Shown: positions 24,494-36,862 of the stretch, piece after piece
How positions within the stretch are numbered: position 1 is the stretch's first letter
How the letters are laid out: each line of letters opens with the position of its first letter
NCBI GenBank assembly: GCA_013399695.1
Contig: VXAU01001827.1
Span: forward strand, 128,165 to 192,164
Origin: Formicarius rufipectus
Taxonomy: Eukaryota; Chordata; Aves; Passeriformes; Formicariidae
DNA: 64,000 bases
Reading direction: 5' to 3'
The notes under the pieces: model-generated
What the model was told of the DNA's origin: nothing
The model's database searches: none
The model's input: only the letters and a program-made list of their open reading frames with translations
Translations under genes and position numbers: made by a program

Positions 24494-25250
24494 GGTTAAA
24501 CAAGGAGAAGTGCCAGGTCCTGCACTTGGGTCACAACAACCCCCTGCAGCACTGCATGCTGGCGGTAGAGCAGCTGGAAAGCTGCCCCACAGAAAATGCC
24601 ATGGGGTTGGTGGTGACAGCAGCTGAACATGAGCCAGAGTGTGCCCAGGTGGCCAAGGAGGCCAGTGGCACCTGGGCTGTGTCACCAGTAGTGTGGCAGC
24701 AGGACCAGGGCAGTGACTGTCCCCCTGTGCTGGGCACTGGTGAGGCCTCACCTTGAACCCTGGGTTTAATTTTAGACAACTCAATACAAGAAGGACATTG
24801 AGGTGCTGGAGTGAGTCAAGAGAAGGGCAATGGAGCTGGGGAAGGGTCTGGGGCACAAATCTGAGGAGGAACAGTCGAGGGAGCTGGCAGGGGCTCAGCC
24901 TGAAGAAAAGGAGGCTCAGGGGGAACTTTCTCCCTCTTTACAACCACCTGAAAGGTGGGGGTCGATCTCTTCTCCAAAGCAACAAGCAGCAGAATAAAGA
25001 GAGAAAAGCTTCAAATTGCACTAGAGAAGGTTTCAATTGGATATTGGAAACAATTTCTTCACTGAAATAGTGGTAAAACATTGGAAGAAGGTGCCTAGGG
25101 AAGCAGTGGAGTCAGCATTCCTGGAAGTGTTTAAAATACGTATATATGTCGTGCTCAGGGACAAGGTTTAGTGGTGGACCTGATTGTGCTGTGTTAGCAG
25201 TTGACTCGATGATCTTTGAGCTCTTCAACTTTGATGATTCTTTGATTCTG
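24494..25250 (+). mobile_element. Longest CR1 copy: ORF2 C-terminus plus 3' region
   Basis: About 755 bp. The first 260 bp encode the C-terminal end of the CR1 ORF2 reverse transcriptase protein (CQVLHLGHNNP, then VEQLES) with decay. Then come cactggtgaggcctcacctt, ggaagggtctggggcacaaa, gaaaaggaggctcaggggg, tttacaaccacctgaaagg, cattcctggaagtgtttaaa and the tail ttgatgattctttgattctg. It is inactive: 5'-truncated and lacking the catalytic domains. The CpG-rich patch and CTCF motif start just after it. Confidence 0.95.
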
Positions 25251-25293
25251 GAAGAGCCAGAATGCCTCCATTCCCCGAAAACTCCCGCCGGTG

Positions 25294-25308
25294 CCACTAG
25301 ATGGTGCT
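25294..25308 (+). promoter_or_regulatory. CTCF-like motif, plus strand
   Basis: CCACTAGATGGTGCT matches the CTCF core CCASYAGRKGGCRSY at 14 of 15 positions. It sits at the left edge of a CpG-rich patch, about 45 bp after the end of a CR1 copy, and outside the recognisable CR1 sequence. Binding is inferred. Confidence 0.45.
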
Positions 25309-25456
25309 TTTAACCACTGCTAAAACCCGCGGTGCTCGCAGACACGGCTTTTCTCATCCCAGTAACGCCGAAGTTTGGGGAAACAGGAATTTTTACAGTA
25401 GAGAAAACTTATCCTGCATAAGGAGCGGCAGCCGGAAACACAGAGATATCCAGAGA

Positions 25457-25473
25457 GGGGGGGGGGGGGGGGG
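25457..25473. repeat. 17-base G run
   Basis: A homopolymer of G followed by aagaggggg. It can form a G-quadruplex on the plus strand and is prone to sequencing error. Confidence 0.95.
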
Positions 25474-26479
25474 AAGAGGGGGAAAGAAACTCTGCCCTGT
25501 TTCCTTTCAGCGATATTACTGCACGTGTGATGCCGAAGCAAAACGCGCTCCCTGGGTACCCTGACAGCTGCTGACAGCGAGGGACAATCTGGTCTGTCAC
25601 AGCAGTGCCTTTCAAGGTGGCACTGGCCGGGCTCCATCGGGGCTGCTCAGGCTGGAAGGCTCGCAGCTCCGGAGCAGCCCTGGAAAGGCTGCGTGTATAC
25701 AGATTGCCCTGGAAGCGCCGGTCCTCGTGTTTATTCCAGACTCCCAGACCATCTGGTTCTTGGCTCGGACAGCAGCCGGTGGGATGTGGGTGCCTGGGCA
25801 GCCTTGGGAGAGGGCTGGCCCACTGGCCAAGCAGGTCTGGGGGGTGCAGCTCATCAGTGTCCCACACACCCCCAGCAGCACATCCATCCCTTGGGCTGCA
25901 TGGGCACTGGGAAATGTCTCCATTGCTCCTGACATTCATTTGCTGTGAGACAAGGAATACATAATAGCATCACTGATCTCTTCTTGACCCTTATTTTTTT
26001 CTCTTAGGTTTTGTCCTGATTGACTCGTGTTGCTTCTCTCCTGTCTCTCTGGGCTGGGCAGAGGATAAAATTGCAAATTCCAAATCAGGAGGGCGGTGTT
26101 TCCCACAATGTCAGTTTTTGCTTCCATGGGCAGTTTCATATTAGAAGAAAATAGGTCACCTTTCTTATAAATCATCACTCTGCAAGGCAGAAGTCTGACC
26201 TGGTCCAACACTGGGGAAAGTTTAATGAACCTGATTATTTTACTGCTACTTCTTGGAGAGCAGCTGAAGGAAATACTGAAGTTGGAACAGTGAAAACTTA
26301 ATTTAGTTAATGTCTCCTGGAGAAAATAAGGAGTTTCTGGTATAACAGGATGGGGCTGCATTGACTACAGTGGAGAAAGAACAGCTGCTAAAGGCTTCAC
26401 CATCCTTAGCTGATGCTGTGTAGTTTCAGATGACCTCTCTTAAATCCAGGTAGTGTCCATACAATAAACACACATAATG

Positions 26480-26644
26480 CACTGGAAGTTGTGGCTGCCC
26501 CATTCCTGGAAGTGTTCAAGGTCAGATGGGTGGAGCTTGGAGCAACCTGTGGAAGATGCCCATTTGAGGAGATGGAAATAAATGATCTTTAATGTCCCTT
26601 CCAACCAAACCTTTCTAGGATTTGGTGATTTCATGATTCCATGG
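26480..26644 (+). mobile_element. CR1 fragment, 3' end
   Basis: gttgtggctgccccattcct, ggaagtgttcaaggtcagat, cttggagcaacctgtggaag, aatgatctttaatgtccctt and ccaaccaaacctttctagga, then a decayed tail gatttcatgattccatgg. Confidence 0.9.
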
Positions 26645-26897
26645 TAACACACATTGACTAATTTGGTTATCATCTTTTGAAGATCATTTTCATTTCCAGT
26701 CTCAGGAGTGAATACCAGAGAAATTATTGATGTTCAGCAGATTACCTCAGTGTCTGCTTTATTTCACACGGGGCAAATACCTCCTTTTATTGAAGTAGTT
26801 CAGTGTTGCAGTGATACTTTGCTCTCTGTTTCATGTCACTTTTCTCTTTTCACTAAATGTTCCAAAACAAATTATGAAGAAAAATACCATTTATACA

Positions 26898-26946
26898 AAA
26901 AAACAAACCAAACCAAAACCAAACAAACAAAAAGCCCCCCCACAAA
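26898..26946. repeat. CAAAC-type A-rich repeat
   Basis: aaaaaaacaaaccaaaccaa and similar units, ending in a C7 run. Confidence 0.93.
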
Positions 26947-28149
26947 CCACCATGTACTGCTGTTTTAAAGATATCCTGAGCAACAAATTAAGAGCTTCAT
27001 AGATTTATAAAGGGATGGTTGCAACTTCCAAAATCTTTTGTGCCATGAAGCAATAATATCCTGTCCAGATATAAATGTATTAGACTAACCCCCCCCCAAA
27101 GTTGCCTGAAAGTAGATATTCCATAAAGACATCCAGTCTTGATATAAAGACACCAAGATGAACTATAAAGAATGTTCAATCTTTTGTGTAAGATACATGT
27201 GGGTTCTCTGCTGTGAGTTGTTTGGCTTCATCTTACACCCGTTATTCATTGTTATTCCTTCCTCAGTTGGAGAAGAAGTAAATTCCATAGAGGAACATGG
27301 CACATTGATTTATTATTTATTTATTATATAACTGGGTTGTAGTCCTCTCAACATTCCAGTCAGTTTGTTAGGACAGCAACAAAAGAAGCCTAAATGAGAT
27401 AGATATTTTCTTACTTTAGACTTTTCCATGACAAGAAGAAACATTTACATGGTAAAGACAAAGCCACCATTTACATTCCAAATTCAAATACAGTAATAAT
27501 ATTTTCTGGCTCCAGATTTATGTTTCCATCTGGCTGAAGTGACTTGGCAACCAAAAGCATAAGCTTTGTTTCAATTCTTGGTATCAACAAGTACCCTTAA
27601 GGCATATTAGGGAGGTATGACAAAAATCTAGTGGATGCCAAAAGCAGTGAAGCTTAGTTATTGGTTTGCCAGCATGAGAGAAATATAATCTGCATTTTGT
27701 AAGTATGAATATAGAACAAGCCCTGGCAGTGCAAGCTGCTGTCAGTCACGAGGAACTTCCTACTTCTTTGCAGAATATATTTTATTTTATGCCAATTTAT
27801 TTTCACAGTGTGGTTTCGTGAACGGAGGATTAAGCACAATGGTGTGACATAAAACCACCTATGTGTAGGCTTGGAATACACATTTTCTTATTCCACACCA
27901 TTGCACTTAACCCAGTATTCCTTGAGTAATGGATTAGTGTCCTAAAAGTGACTCAAAAGAGTTTAAAAAACTTGTTTATTTTTCAAGTCCTTCATCCAGG
28001 GTTTCTGTGTATCAGTTTCCTGGTCTCTGCACTTTTGATGGAGACAGAACTGAGTCTTCATTGACAGCTTTGGCAGAATTTGAATCAAGATGTGATTCAA
28101 ATAAGAAATTGAAACCTTTAAGTGAAGTAGACAATAATGAACAGGACAC

Positions 28150-28212
28150 TGTGGTTGGAGCAGATGACCCCACTGGTGGTCCTTTCCAACCTGACCCATT
28201 CTGTGATTCTGT
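28150..28212 (+). mobile_element. Short CR1 tail of the GACCCATTC subfamily
   Basis: gtggttggagcagatgaccc, cactggtggtcctttccaac, ctgacccattctgtgattct. Same subfamily as 18186-18575. Confidence 0.88.
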
Positions 28213-29439
28213 TATTCCACACCAGATCTGCCTTTTTGGGGGCTGTTTGTTCTTTAAGCTGCTCATTTCAGCACTGCTTCCACAAATTTGGTTTTCAGTG
28301 TCAGATTGCTATGTCCTGGTTTCCACTGGCCGGGGAAACCTGGTTGGGCAAGAAGGTGGACTGAGTCTCAAAGATATCAGTGGGTAGATGAAGTTTGAAA
28401 CATGGGTGTTATAACACATCTTTTGATACCCTTTACAGAGAAACCCATCAGCTGTCTGATTTGTCATCCTGTGGTTCCTCAGCAGCACTGAATAATGAAG
28501 GCATCACATAATCAGCCATAGAGTTGTGCAGAGTGAGCAGCTGCTGGGGAATCTGGCTCTTGTGAAAGCAAATTAGTCTGTGGGAGCTGCTGAAACGACC
28601 ATTACCAAACTGTCCAAGTATCCAGCTACATATTCTGATCCCATGATGTAAAGCTGGATGTATGAATGTTTTGCTATGTGATTTGCTGGGCCCTGGAATG
28701 TGGCTTCCTCCATTTAAAGGAATCAAACATGACATGGTTTCAAATATTGATTTTTGGTTTGTTTAGTTTTAATTTTGTCTGAGCTACAGGAGTGACATTC
28801 TAGCCCAGTTTTATCCTGTTTCATGTCTTTCACTTGGAGGCACAATGGGAAAAGTTTAACACTACACTTTGCCCAGATTTTTATTTTATTCTTGGCAAAA
28901 TTCAGTTACAGGGCTGAGCTCACCTATTTCCCCAGGTCAGACCAGGAGCCTGGAGCAGTGTTTGCTGTCAGTTCCAGGCTGTGGCCTTGAATGCAATGAA
29001 ACTTTATGGGATAATTATTTTCTTATTATGCAATAGATCAAGTCCCGTGGAATAACAGCCAAACTGTAGTAGATTTTCAAGTTCATCAGGTCCAAGCAGG
29101 TTTGCAACCTCCTGAACTGTTGGGATAGGTAGGGATTAGGGAGAAAAAAATAGAATTTGAACTCTGAGACAAATTGCTCCTTCTCTTCCTGCTGCATTAC
29201 AGTAGAACAAGTGACTGGAGACACATTTTTATGTCCCTCTTGGCACTACCATTGTTTTTTCCCTGCCTTCTCCTCCCCTGTGCCCACAGGGCTGTTCCAG
29301 ACTTTGCCTACAACCCCTCTCCCCCATTCCATTGGTCTAAGACAGGACTGGACAGATCCTCACCCAATCTTCCCTGGAGTGTTGGAAGCCCAAGAGTCCC
29401 GAGGAGTCAATCCTGGCCAATTCTGGGCCACACCACAGG

Positions 29440-29915
29440 AAGGGTGGCTAGAAGGTCAAAGGAGGTGATGCTCCCCCTCTACTCCACCTCATACCTGGAA
29501 TACTGTGTCCAGATCTGGCTTTCTGGTACAGGAAAGACATAGACCTACTGGAGTGGGTCCAGAGGTCATTTTTTGTGGGACATTCTACAAGAAAGTCAGA
29601 GAGAGTCTTTTCACCAGGGCCTAGAGGAACAGAGCAAGGAGCAATGGACAAGCAACAATGGTTTTAAACTGAAAGAGGATAGCATTAGATTAAACCAGAA
29701 AAATACTTTTTTTTTTTTTAGAATCAGGGTGGGCAGGCCCTGGCACAGGTTGCCCTGAGAAGCTGTGGCTGCCCCATCCCTGGAAGAGTCCAAAGCCAGG
29801 TTGGACAGGGCTTGGAGCAACCTGGGATAGTGGAAGGTGTCCCTGTCCATGGTGGGGGGGTTGGAACTAGATGAGCTTTAAGGTCCTTTCCAGTCTAAAT
29901 CATACTATTTTTCTA
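29440..29915 (+). mobile_element. CR1 copy with ORF2 C-terminal remnant
   Basis: Starts with aggtcaaaggaggtgatgct and ctactccacctcatacctgg, which translate as EVMLPLYSTSYLEYCVQIW, matching the CR1 ORF2 C-terminus. Then ttaaactgaaagaggatagc, cctggcacaggttgccctga and gatgagctttaaggtccttt, with a decayed tail. A 13-T run (29707-29719) has replaced part of the usual sequence between the two halves. Confidence 0.92.
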
Positions 29916-32063
29916 AAGTGCCATAAAGGAATGTTTGAGATAGAAGGTGCTTCCTGGGAAGAAGGGGTCTAGTAGTCTCCTACAGTGTGCTCTGTCCCAT
30001 TGCAGCGTCCCAGTCTGATGAGCTGTCCAGGAGAGGTTAATGAAAGGTAGGGAAGGGGGAAAGGTAATTTTCTCCCTGGAATAACTTCCCCAAATCATTC
30101 ACTGCTCTTCAAATCATCATATCTTCTTGGTCTCATCCCCCAAGCCTCTCCTCATACCCCTGAAACTTCCTTCAAACCCACATCTTCCTTAGGACTCCCA
30201 CTGATCCTTCTTGCCACTCATCATCACATCTATCTCCATAAAAACCTTCACGCTTCTGTCACAGCCACAGAATGTGATTTTTGCCTGACATGTCAAACCA
30301 GCCCTGTGCAAGGCATAGGAGGAGATTTAAGATGCCACAACAGCCTCAGAGAAATCACTAACAGTTGCTAACACGCTATTTCAAGTGAGTACAAGTGTTC
30401 TTGAACATCTGTATTTGTACATGTGCATGCCCAGTGGGGTGCATGATACAGCCTTTGTGGCAGAGACTGTCACTGCTTCAAGACTTGACTTTCCTTCCTA
30501 AATAAGTATTGAGTAGTAAAAGAATTATCTTCAAATGCTTTCTACAGCTGTTTGACATTTCTCTCTATGACAAAACCCAGATTAATGTATGTGGGCTCAC
30601 TGATAAAGGGACTACTCTCAGTTTGGAAGAAAATGTAGTCGGTAAAATTGGAGTTTTCTCAGTCCCCTTTAGCAGGGACCCTTTGTTTTAAGACTTCTAG
30701 ATGTATTTTCTACATCTAAACTGAGAAATACAGAAAGCAAAATCAGTTGTGTTCCGGGAAATATTTATTTTGCAGTGATACTGCAGCCAGTCTACAGTAG
30801 CTCTTTTCTGAACAATGATTAAACTCAGAAAAAATTTAAATTAATGTGTGTAAACTTTATTAGCCATTCAGTCAGGATGAGATTAATTGCAACCTGGAGT
30901 TTCTTTCCCTAACTGCAAAGAGTTTAGATGAAGAATTAAAAAAGACCAGGTCTAAAAGTAGGGGAAATGGATCCTGCCTTAAGTGACTCTCCAGTTGTTC
31001 AGTTCTCAGCTCCTATAGCAGGGATGTAGCCACATTATGCTCAAAAAATATGAGTTAAAATTAAGCTATAGCATAGATATGCTAAAATTGGGGGGAAATG
31101 GGATGGGGAAGTGATCACCAAAGTGATAGAATATGAGTATTTTCATTGACTATTTTATCATAAAATTAGTGATAAATGAATTATTAATGTTCACTCTTTA
31201 TTAGGATAAAACTTACTGCTAACATGTTTTAGAGGCTTTTGTGCTCTAGAAGGCTTTAACATGAAGAACCATTCAACCAGACTTCACTGTGCTGAAAAAA
31301 TATTTAATTTTAATAGTTTTCAAAAATTATCTTTCTCTTGCTCTCCCTTCTCCTCTGTATGGATACAAGTACGTATACACAATAGTTTGTTGCTTTATAG
31401 AGTAATAGACTTTCAATATATAGGTACAGAATATAATATGGTTGCTTGAAGGTAGAAGTTCAATGACATGGAAAAAAAATCAGTTATTCCAGAAAGAAGA
31501 TTGTTAAAGATTAACCAAAGCACAGTTAAATGGGAAGCCCCGGTCAATGATCCATATTTATTTCTTTCCTGACATCCAGCACCCCTGTGCTGAGCACTTT
31601 GCTGATGTTAATTAATTCATCCCCACTGCAACACTGAACCCTTTTCACATAAGTCCGGCACTGAGCAAGCAACAAAGGGACAGGTTTCTAAAGGGACACC
31701 CAGATGGAAATGAAATCAGGACTCAACAGCAGAAGTTGTGTGTGCTGGGGTTGAAAAGTTCAAACATTTGAACTTCCATTTCAGAAGAAGAGAAACTCAG
31801 CCCGTTCCTTGCACATTTTTTCAATGTATTTTGGCCACTGAAGTGTTGGGAAATGGAACATTTCCAGCTGCATCCAGGAGCTTCTGCTGTTTATGTTACA
31901 ATTTATTACATTAAAAGCGTGGCCAGGATTCACTGTGGAGATCTGTCTCTGTGTTGTCACACATAAAGAACGTTCAGAGGATGATGACAAGGTCTACTTC
32001 CCCAAATGACAGAGCAAGGGAATGTCATCTTTGTGAGTCAAACCTGAACCTAGTCAGGAATTT

Positions 32064-32094
32064 CAACACTAACTATTCTATAATTCTATGAAAA
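32064..32094 (+). mobile_element. Possible remnant of a CR1 tail
   Basis: caacactaactattctataa followed by ttctatgaaa resembles the last 30 bp of a CR1 element; nothing upstream supports it. Confidence 0.35.
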
Positions 32095-32401
32095 GGACAC
32101 TTATGTGCCTATTTGTAGGAATGTATGGTGCACCAACCTCTGGGGGATTTTGTTGTTGTGAAACAGAGACAGCCACAGTTCTGAAATGGTTATAGACTGA
32201 ACTAGAGGAGTTGGAGAACTGAATTTCTAAAATATAACACCTTATTCTCCGTGGGTTCCATTAAATATTTACAAAATATTCTCACAGCTAAACAAAGTGT
32301 GTGCCAACACTCATTCATTTTGTTAAAACACAGTGGGATTTTACTACATGTGGACCAATATGTTATAATGGACCAAACCATTAAAACACCCCCAAGTTCC
32401 A

Positions 32402-32606
32402 TCATAGAACAGAAGAGACCCATCGAATCATTAAGGTTGGAAAAGACACAAAACATCATCAAGTCCAGCCTTTGACTGAGTATTACCACGAAGCATTGCA
32501 TTCATTCATTTTCTGGACACATCCAAGGATGGTGACTCCACTACTTTTCTGGGCAGCCTGTTCCAATACTTAACCACTCTTTCAGGGAAGAAATTTTTCC
32601 TAATGT
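32402..32606 (-). mobile_element. CR1 fragment of the ATTAAGGTTGGAAAAG class
   Basis: tcatagaacagaagagaccc, gaatcattaaggttggaaaa, catcatcaagtccagccttt, ggatggtgactccactactt, ctgggcagcctgttccaata and gggaagaaatttttcctaat. Clear minus-strand CR1. Confidence 0.9.
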
Positions 32607-32906
32607 AAAGGGATTATATAACAGTCTGCCACTGGAGAGGTTTATCCAAGCAGTTTTCTTAGGTGATTAAGCAAGGACAGGCCATTTTCCTTGCACTGCC
32701 TTTGTAGAAATCAAGGTGGTACTCAAAAATAGGCACAATTCATGTAAACTTGTCTCAAAGTCATTGAGTGATCAAAGTTGAAAGCAGGGTCAGCACTTAG
32801 TTCAGCTAAAATCAGTGACCAGAATGAGAAGAGTTGTGGCAATTTTAGTAATTACTTGAAATTTTGAACATTCTTATCCGGGTAGTAGAGGCTGTTAGCT
32901 TTAAAC

Positions 32907-32970
32907 ACTGAATAATAGAATGATTTGGGTTGGAAAGGAACCTTTAAAAGTAGGCTAGTCCAGCCCTCAG
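32907..32970 (-). mobile_element. Short CR1 3' end
   Basis: ctgaataatagaatgatttg, ggttggaaaggaacctttaa and gctagtccagccctcag. Minus-strand tail. Confidence 0.8.
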
Positions 32971-33967
32971 TGTTACTGTTCTGGTTATCAGATCTTGATT
33001 TCCACCATATCTAATTTCTCACATAAAATGATGTCATTAAATATCTCTAAAGATCCTCACATATCAAATATATTGATGATATTTCTGTGTCTGCAGAAAT
33101 AGGAAAAAAGTAATAATATCTTACTAAATAAATTACTTTTTAAAGAGAACTCATCCATTATTAACGTCTTTTAAAAACTCTTTTAGAGTCATGAACTCCC
33201 AAATATGAATCAGACACTAATTTTTCTCATCGAGAAAATTCCTGCTCAGTCCCACAAGGAATAGAAGGTGGGACTCTGTGACTCTGGAATTCCTCCTTTG
33301 AGTCAACACTTTCACAGCTCATTCCTCCAAACAAGCAAGACGTCAGCCAGGATATTTGATGTTCCTTTTCCACCTCAGTGACTATGCTGCTGATTTTAGT
33401 CACTGTTCCTACTTCATAAAAATTCCTACGTCTTAGGAGCACCTCATTGCTGAAGCTGGTGATGGTGTTTCCTTTTAAATTGTGTTTCCTTGGTTTTTTT
33501 ATAAGGAGTGGCACTGGTAGTTGTAGCATGTACCAGTTTAGTGATTGTTTTTACTGATTTTTTTTTTTATTATTCCTAGTAGCAGGACAAAAAATTAAAA
33601 ATTTAAGATCAAATAAAACATGGCCTTTTTTCATTCAGAAATTTCCCACACCATGGAAGTTTCTTGATGTGACGGTGAATGTGGTTTTGCTGCATACACC
33701 GTTGCAGTGAACTTTTCCCAATTCCAAAAAGAAAATTGGTTTGGGGAGCAACTGCTCTTCACATTAAAGCAATGGAGAATGATGGCAAATCTGGAAGGAA
33801 AGAAAGTCCCTACCCATAATGCTTTTGAAAATGTTGTCCACTTTTGTGGTTAAATTTTGTAAGAAAAGTAACTTTTGAAATGTTGAGATTAAAAAGACAA
33901 ACATGCCACTTTAAAATGTCAATAAACAGGAGAGAGTAAATTCCATATATGTGTCTACACTAAGGAG

Positions 33968-33984
33968 ATATATATATATATATA
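33968..33984. repeat. Short TA dinucleotide repeat
   Basis: An alternating AT run of about 17 bp, flanked by gata on both sides. Confidence 0.9.
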
Positions 33985-34542
33985 CAGATATACTTGTGAC
34001 TGTATTTAATTTAGAGTTAATAGCCAGATGTTCAATGACATTTTTCTTACAGATAAAAACAACAGCTTGTTCTTTACATGTCTGTCCTTTCCCTAGGTCT
34101 TTCAAAAGGCAGCACAAGAGAATAAGTGTACTCTGCTCAGATACTCCTCTTCAGGTAATTTGCTTGCACAGTAGCCCATTGAAATAAGCCCTGAAGGTCC
34201 AGTACGTGCAGTTCTGGCAAACAACAAAATCAAAATGCCTTTGGAAGCCCAGTAGTCTCTCTGCCGTGGTCAGAAGAGAAAACAGACTATTTTCAGGTCA
34301 TCTCATCCTGCAAGAAATTCTAAAATCTCCAGTAGGAATCACATCATTAAAATGCCACCTTTTTCCCATCACCTCACTTCAGACTCCTGTATTTACAGGA
34401 ATGCTACAAAAATATTCAATATAAGTTTTGTTGCTGTGTCCTGCTCCACTCCAAGTGACTTCATCCCACTCTTTTTGTTGGTGATGATATTGATGCTTCT
34501 CATGAGTCTGCAGTATTTACCCAGATAAACCACAGAAGTGCT

Positions 34543-34739
34543 GAATGAATCAGGTTGGAAGTGACCACTGGGTGTCTTCTGGTCCCACCTCCCTGCTCAG
34601 ACAGTTCCTGAGGGCAGGTTGCTCAGCATAATGTCCAGACAAGTTTTGAATATCTTCAGAGTTGGAGACTCCACAGCCCCTCTGGGCACCTTTTCCAGTG
34701 CTCAGTTACCCTCACAATAATGAAGTTCTTCCTCATTAA
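34543..34739 (-). mobile_element. Older CR1 fragment
   Basis: tgaatcaggttggaagtgac, cagacagttcctgagggca, gttgctcagcataatgtcca, ttttgaatatcttcagagtt, ggagactccacagcccctct and aatgaagttcttcctcatta. More diverged than most copies; lacks a clear terminal repeat. Confidence 0.88.
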
Positions 34740-34869
34740 ATAAGCAGTTAGCACTGTTGTTTCATCTGAGTCTGTAATATCAAAATCAAAACCATAAACG
34801 TATTAAGCAGATATGACTGCACAAAAAACCCCCATGAAGGTCACATCATATTTAAGCCTATTGTATATA

Positions 34870-34912
34870 AGCATATATATACATACCTATATATATATAT
34901 ATATGCATATTA
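34870..34912. repeat. TA-rich dinucleotide repeat
   Basis: catatatatacatacc followed by ten TA units and gcatat; partly self-complementary. Confidence 0.93.
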
Positions 34913-36303
34913 TCATGTCTACTTAAGTCTCATTTGCCAAGAGAAAATGTTAAGGTGATTTAACCTTCTTTTCACAGTGATATTGTAAAGCAAAAAGCTA
35001 CTACTTCTGCATCACACACCGGGGATTCTTTGTTTATGTGATAAGTGAAAGGATAAAAAAGAACAGAAAAAGTATGGTTAGGATACATATAAAATGGACT
35101 GTCCTGCAAGGAAATTAAATTGAAAACTGCAATTTATTTTTCTCTTCATCATCTTCAGCATTTTGAAAAGTAAAAATTACTCTCTCTGATGGGTCTTATA
35201 AAACACCCCACAGTTAATTTTATTGATAAATCTTCTTTGTGTCAACATTCCTGAATAAAAATCGAATACACTACAATAAAAATTGAAAACACAATTTTTA
35301 TTATAATAACCATTCTTTAAAACTGTCTTTTTATTTGAAAACTCATAATTGACAAACGTCTCCTGCTTCTTGACTTTTGTGAAAGTACAAGGTGCATAAT
35401 GTTTTAGTTACCATAACAAGAAATATAATTTCCTGATAATTTATATTTATTTTATGCAAATGTATCTAATTTTAAGTTTAAGCAGTGAGAGAAGATGGAT
35501 TTGTTGTTGAACAAGACCAGAGTTCACAGCAGAATAAACACATTACAATAATTTTTATTCATCTAAAGGGAACTTATAATTTCTCCTCTAAAATACATTG
35601 ATATTTTTAGAAGTTAAGTTCATTATCATCTGATCAAAGGTCTTGTTCCCATTTATAAACTTAATAAAATATTTTTTTAATTATTGGAAACTTTACCTAA
35701 GTTTGATAGTTTCCAATCAGGTCATTTAATGTAATTCTTATTAACTGCTTTATAATCAAACTCATGGGTTTTGCTAGAAGTTATTTTTATTGCCTTGCAT
35801 TGAAAATTCCCAGCATCTGAAATTGTATCTTCAATATAATTTGTTATAATGAACAGATAATGTCTCTAGGGAATGATGACAGTGCTGTTGAATTAGAATC
35901 CACAAATTCAGGACATACTTACACGCTTTGCTTTATTTAGTTACAGTTAAATAAGTATTAAATCATTTTCTGATTTTCTCTGCCTGAAATTAATTAGTAT
36001 TCTCAAAAAAAAAAAAGAAAAAAGGGATTACAGCTAAAGACCAACAACTGGCATTGCTTTTTTGGTACTGAAAATTTTGTATTATGATTTTTTAAAGACA
36101 AAGGACAGAGAAATTAGGAGGGAAATTTTGCAACTAAGTCTTGACTACATTTCAAAAGCAAACAAACCAAAAAAAAAAAGCTTTGGGAGTCTGTATGTGT
36201 TCCCAGAGGTTCTCCTGCACTGACCTGTCACCTGATGGGTCAGGGGATGAGTGATGCTGATTATTTGCCTGAATCTTAAGTGGTTAGATAAATTTTAATT
36301 TAG

Positions 36304-36578
36304 AACCACAGAATGGTTTGGGTTGGAAAGGTCCTTTAAAGGTCATCTCATTCCAATCCCCTTTCCATGGTCAGGGGCACTTTCCACTATCCCAGGTTGT
36401 TCCAGGTATCATCCAGCCTGGCATTGGACGCTTCCAGGGATGGGGCAGGAACAGCTTCTCTGGGCAACCTGTGCCAGGGCCTGCCCACCCTCACAGAGAA
36501 GGAAGGTCTTCTTTATATCTAATCTAACTCTGATCTCATTCAGTTTGCAGCCATTTCCCCTCGTCCTGCCACTGTGGG
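36304..36578 (-). mobile_element. CR1 copy, 3' region
   Basis: accacagaatggtttgggtt, ggtcatctcattccaatccc, cacttccagggatggggca-type sequence (cgcttccagggatggggcag), cctgtgccagggcctgccca, tatatctaatctaactctga and ccatttcccctcgtcctgcc. Well preserved; ends 240 bp before the left arm of the 46-bp inverted repeat. Confidence 0.95.
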
Positions 36579-36816
36579 AATATTGTGTGGGATTGTGACA
36601 AAGCCATTATAGAAGTCAAGATAGATGACACCAGTCAACTACTGATTTTTTGATTTTTCATTAATTCTTTTTCAATGAAACAGTTTGGAGACAATTTCCA
36701 ACATAAAATATTCTCCTCTGTCTCAAACATAACCCAAATCATGCCTTAAAATTAGTCAATAAATAAATGGGAAAAGAAAGAGATTTGTTGAATTTGTGTT
36801 GTCTTAGCAAAGAATT

Positions 36817-36862
36817 ACTTCAAATGTACCTTGCTGCTTCTAATTAAGAGGTAATTTAAATA
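36817..36862 (+). repeat. Left arm of a perfect 46-bp inverted repeat
   Basis: The arm starts acttcaaatgtacc and ends ggtaatttaaata. Its exact reverse complement lies at 40008-40053, 46 of 46 bases. On the outer side homology continues after a gap: TTTGTGTTG at 36793-36801 pairs with CAACACAAA at 40058-40066. On the inner side similarity stops at once. It is not CR1 or low complexity. It could be terminal repeats of a DNA transposon of about 3.3 kb, or two opposite copies of a short dispersed repeat. Confidence 0.85.

Larger units (their letters stand above)
25260..25960. promoter_or_regulatory. CpG-rich patch (possible CpG island or unannotated promoter)
   Basis: About 27 CpG dinucleotides can be counted between 25280 and 25780, in a window where CpG is otherwise sparse, and GC content rises visibly. 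The patch contains a 17-G run (25457-25473) and a CTCF-like motif at its left end. Open frames on both strands here (up to 176 codons at 25409-25939 minus) match no family I know and are expected in GC-rich DNA. It could be the promoter of an unannotated noncoding RNA, an insulator, or a locally GC-rich segment. Confidence 0.45.
25961..36303. other. Intergenic, no gene seen
   Basis: Between the CpG-rich patch and 36.3 kb I see eight CR1 pieces (26480, 28150, 29440, 32064, 32402, 32907, 34543 and the one starting at 36304), a few AT repeats, and otherwise AT-rich unique DNA. An 11-bp hairpin lies at 35275-35302. No exon-like frame was recognised. Confidence 0.7.

Noticed and set aside
24526..24856. 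Open frames of 76-121 codons on both strands
   Set aside because: They are decayed CR1 ORF2 sequence and its antisense, not host genes.
25409..25939. 176-codon minus-strand open frame and overlapping plus-strand frames
   Set aside because: GC-rich DNA gives long frames on both strands at once; low-complexity stretches (poly-Pro/Ser from the G run) and no family match.
30110..30250. C/T-rich stretch (ccccaagcctctcctcatac) as a diverged minus-strand CR1
   Set aside because: Only one short CR1-like phrase, with no second matching block on either side.
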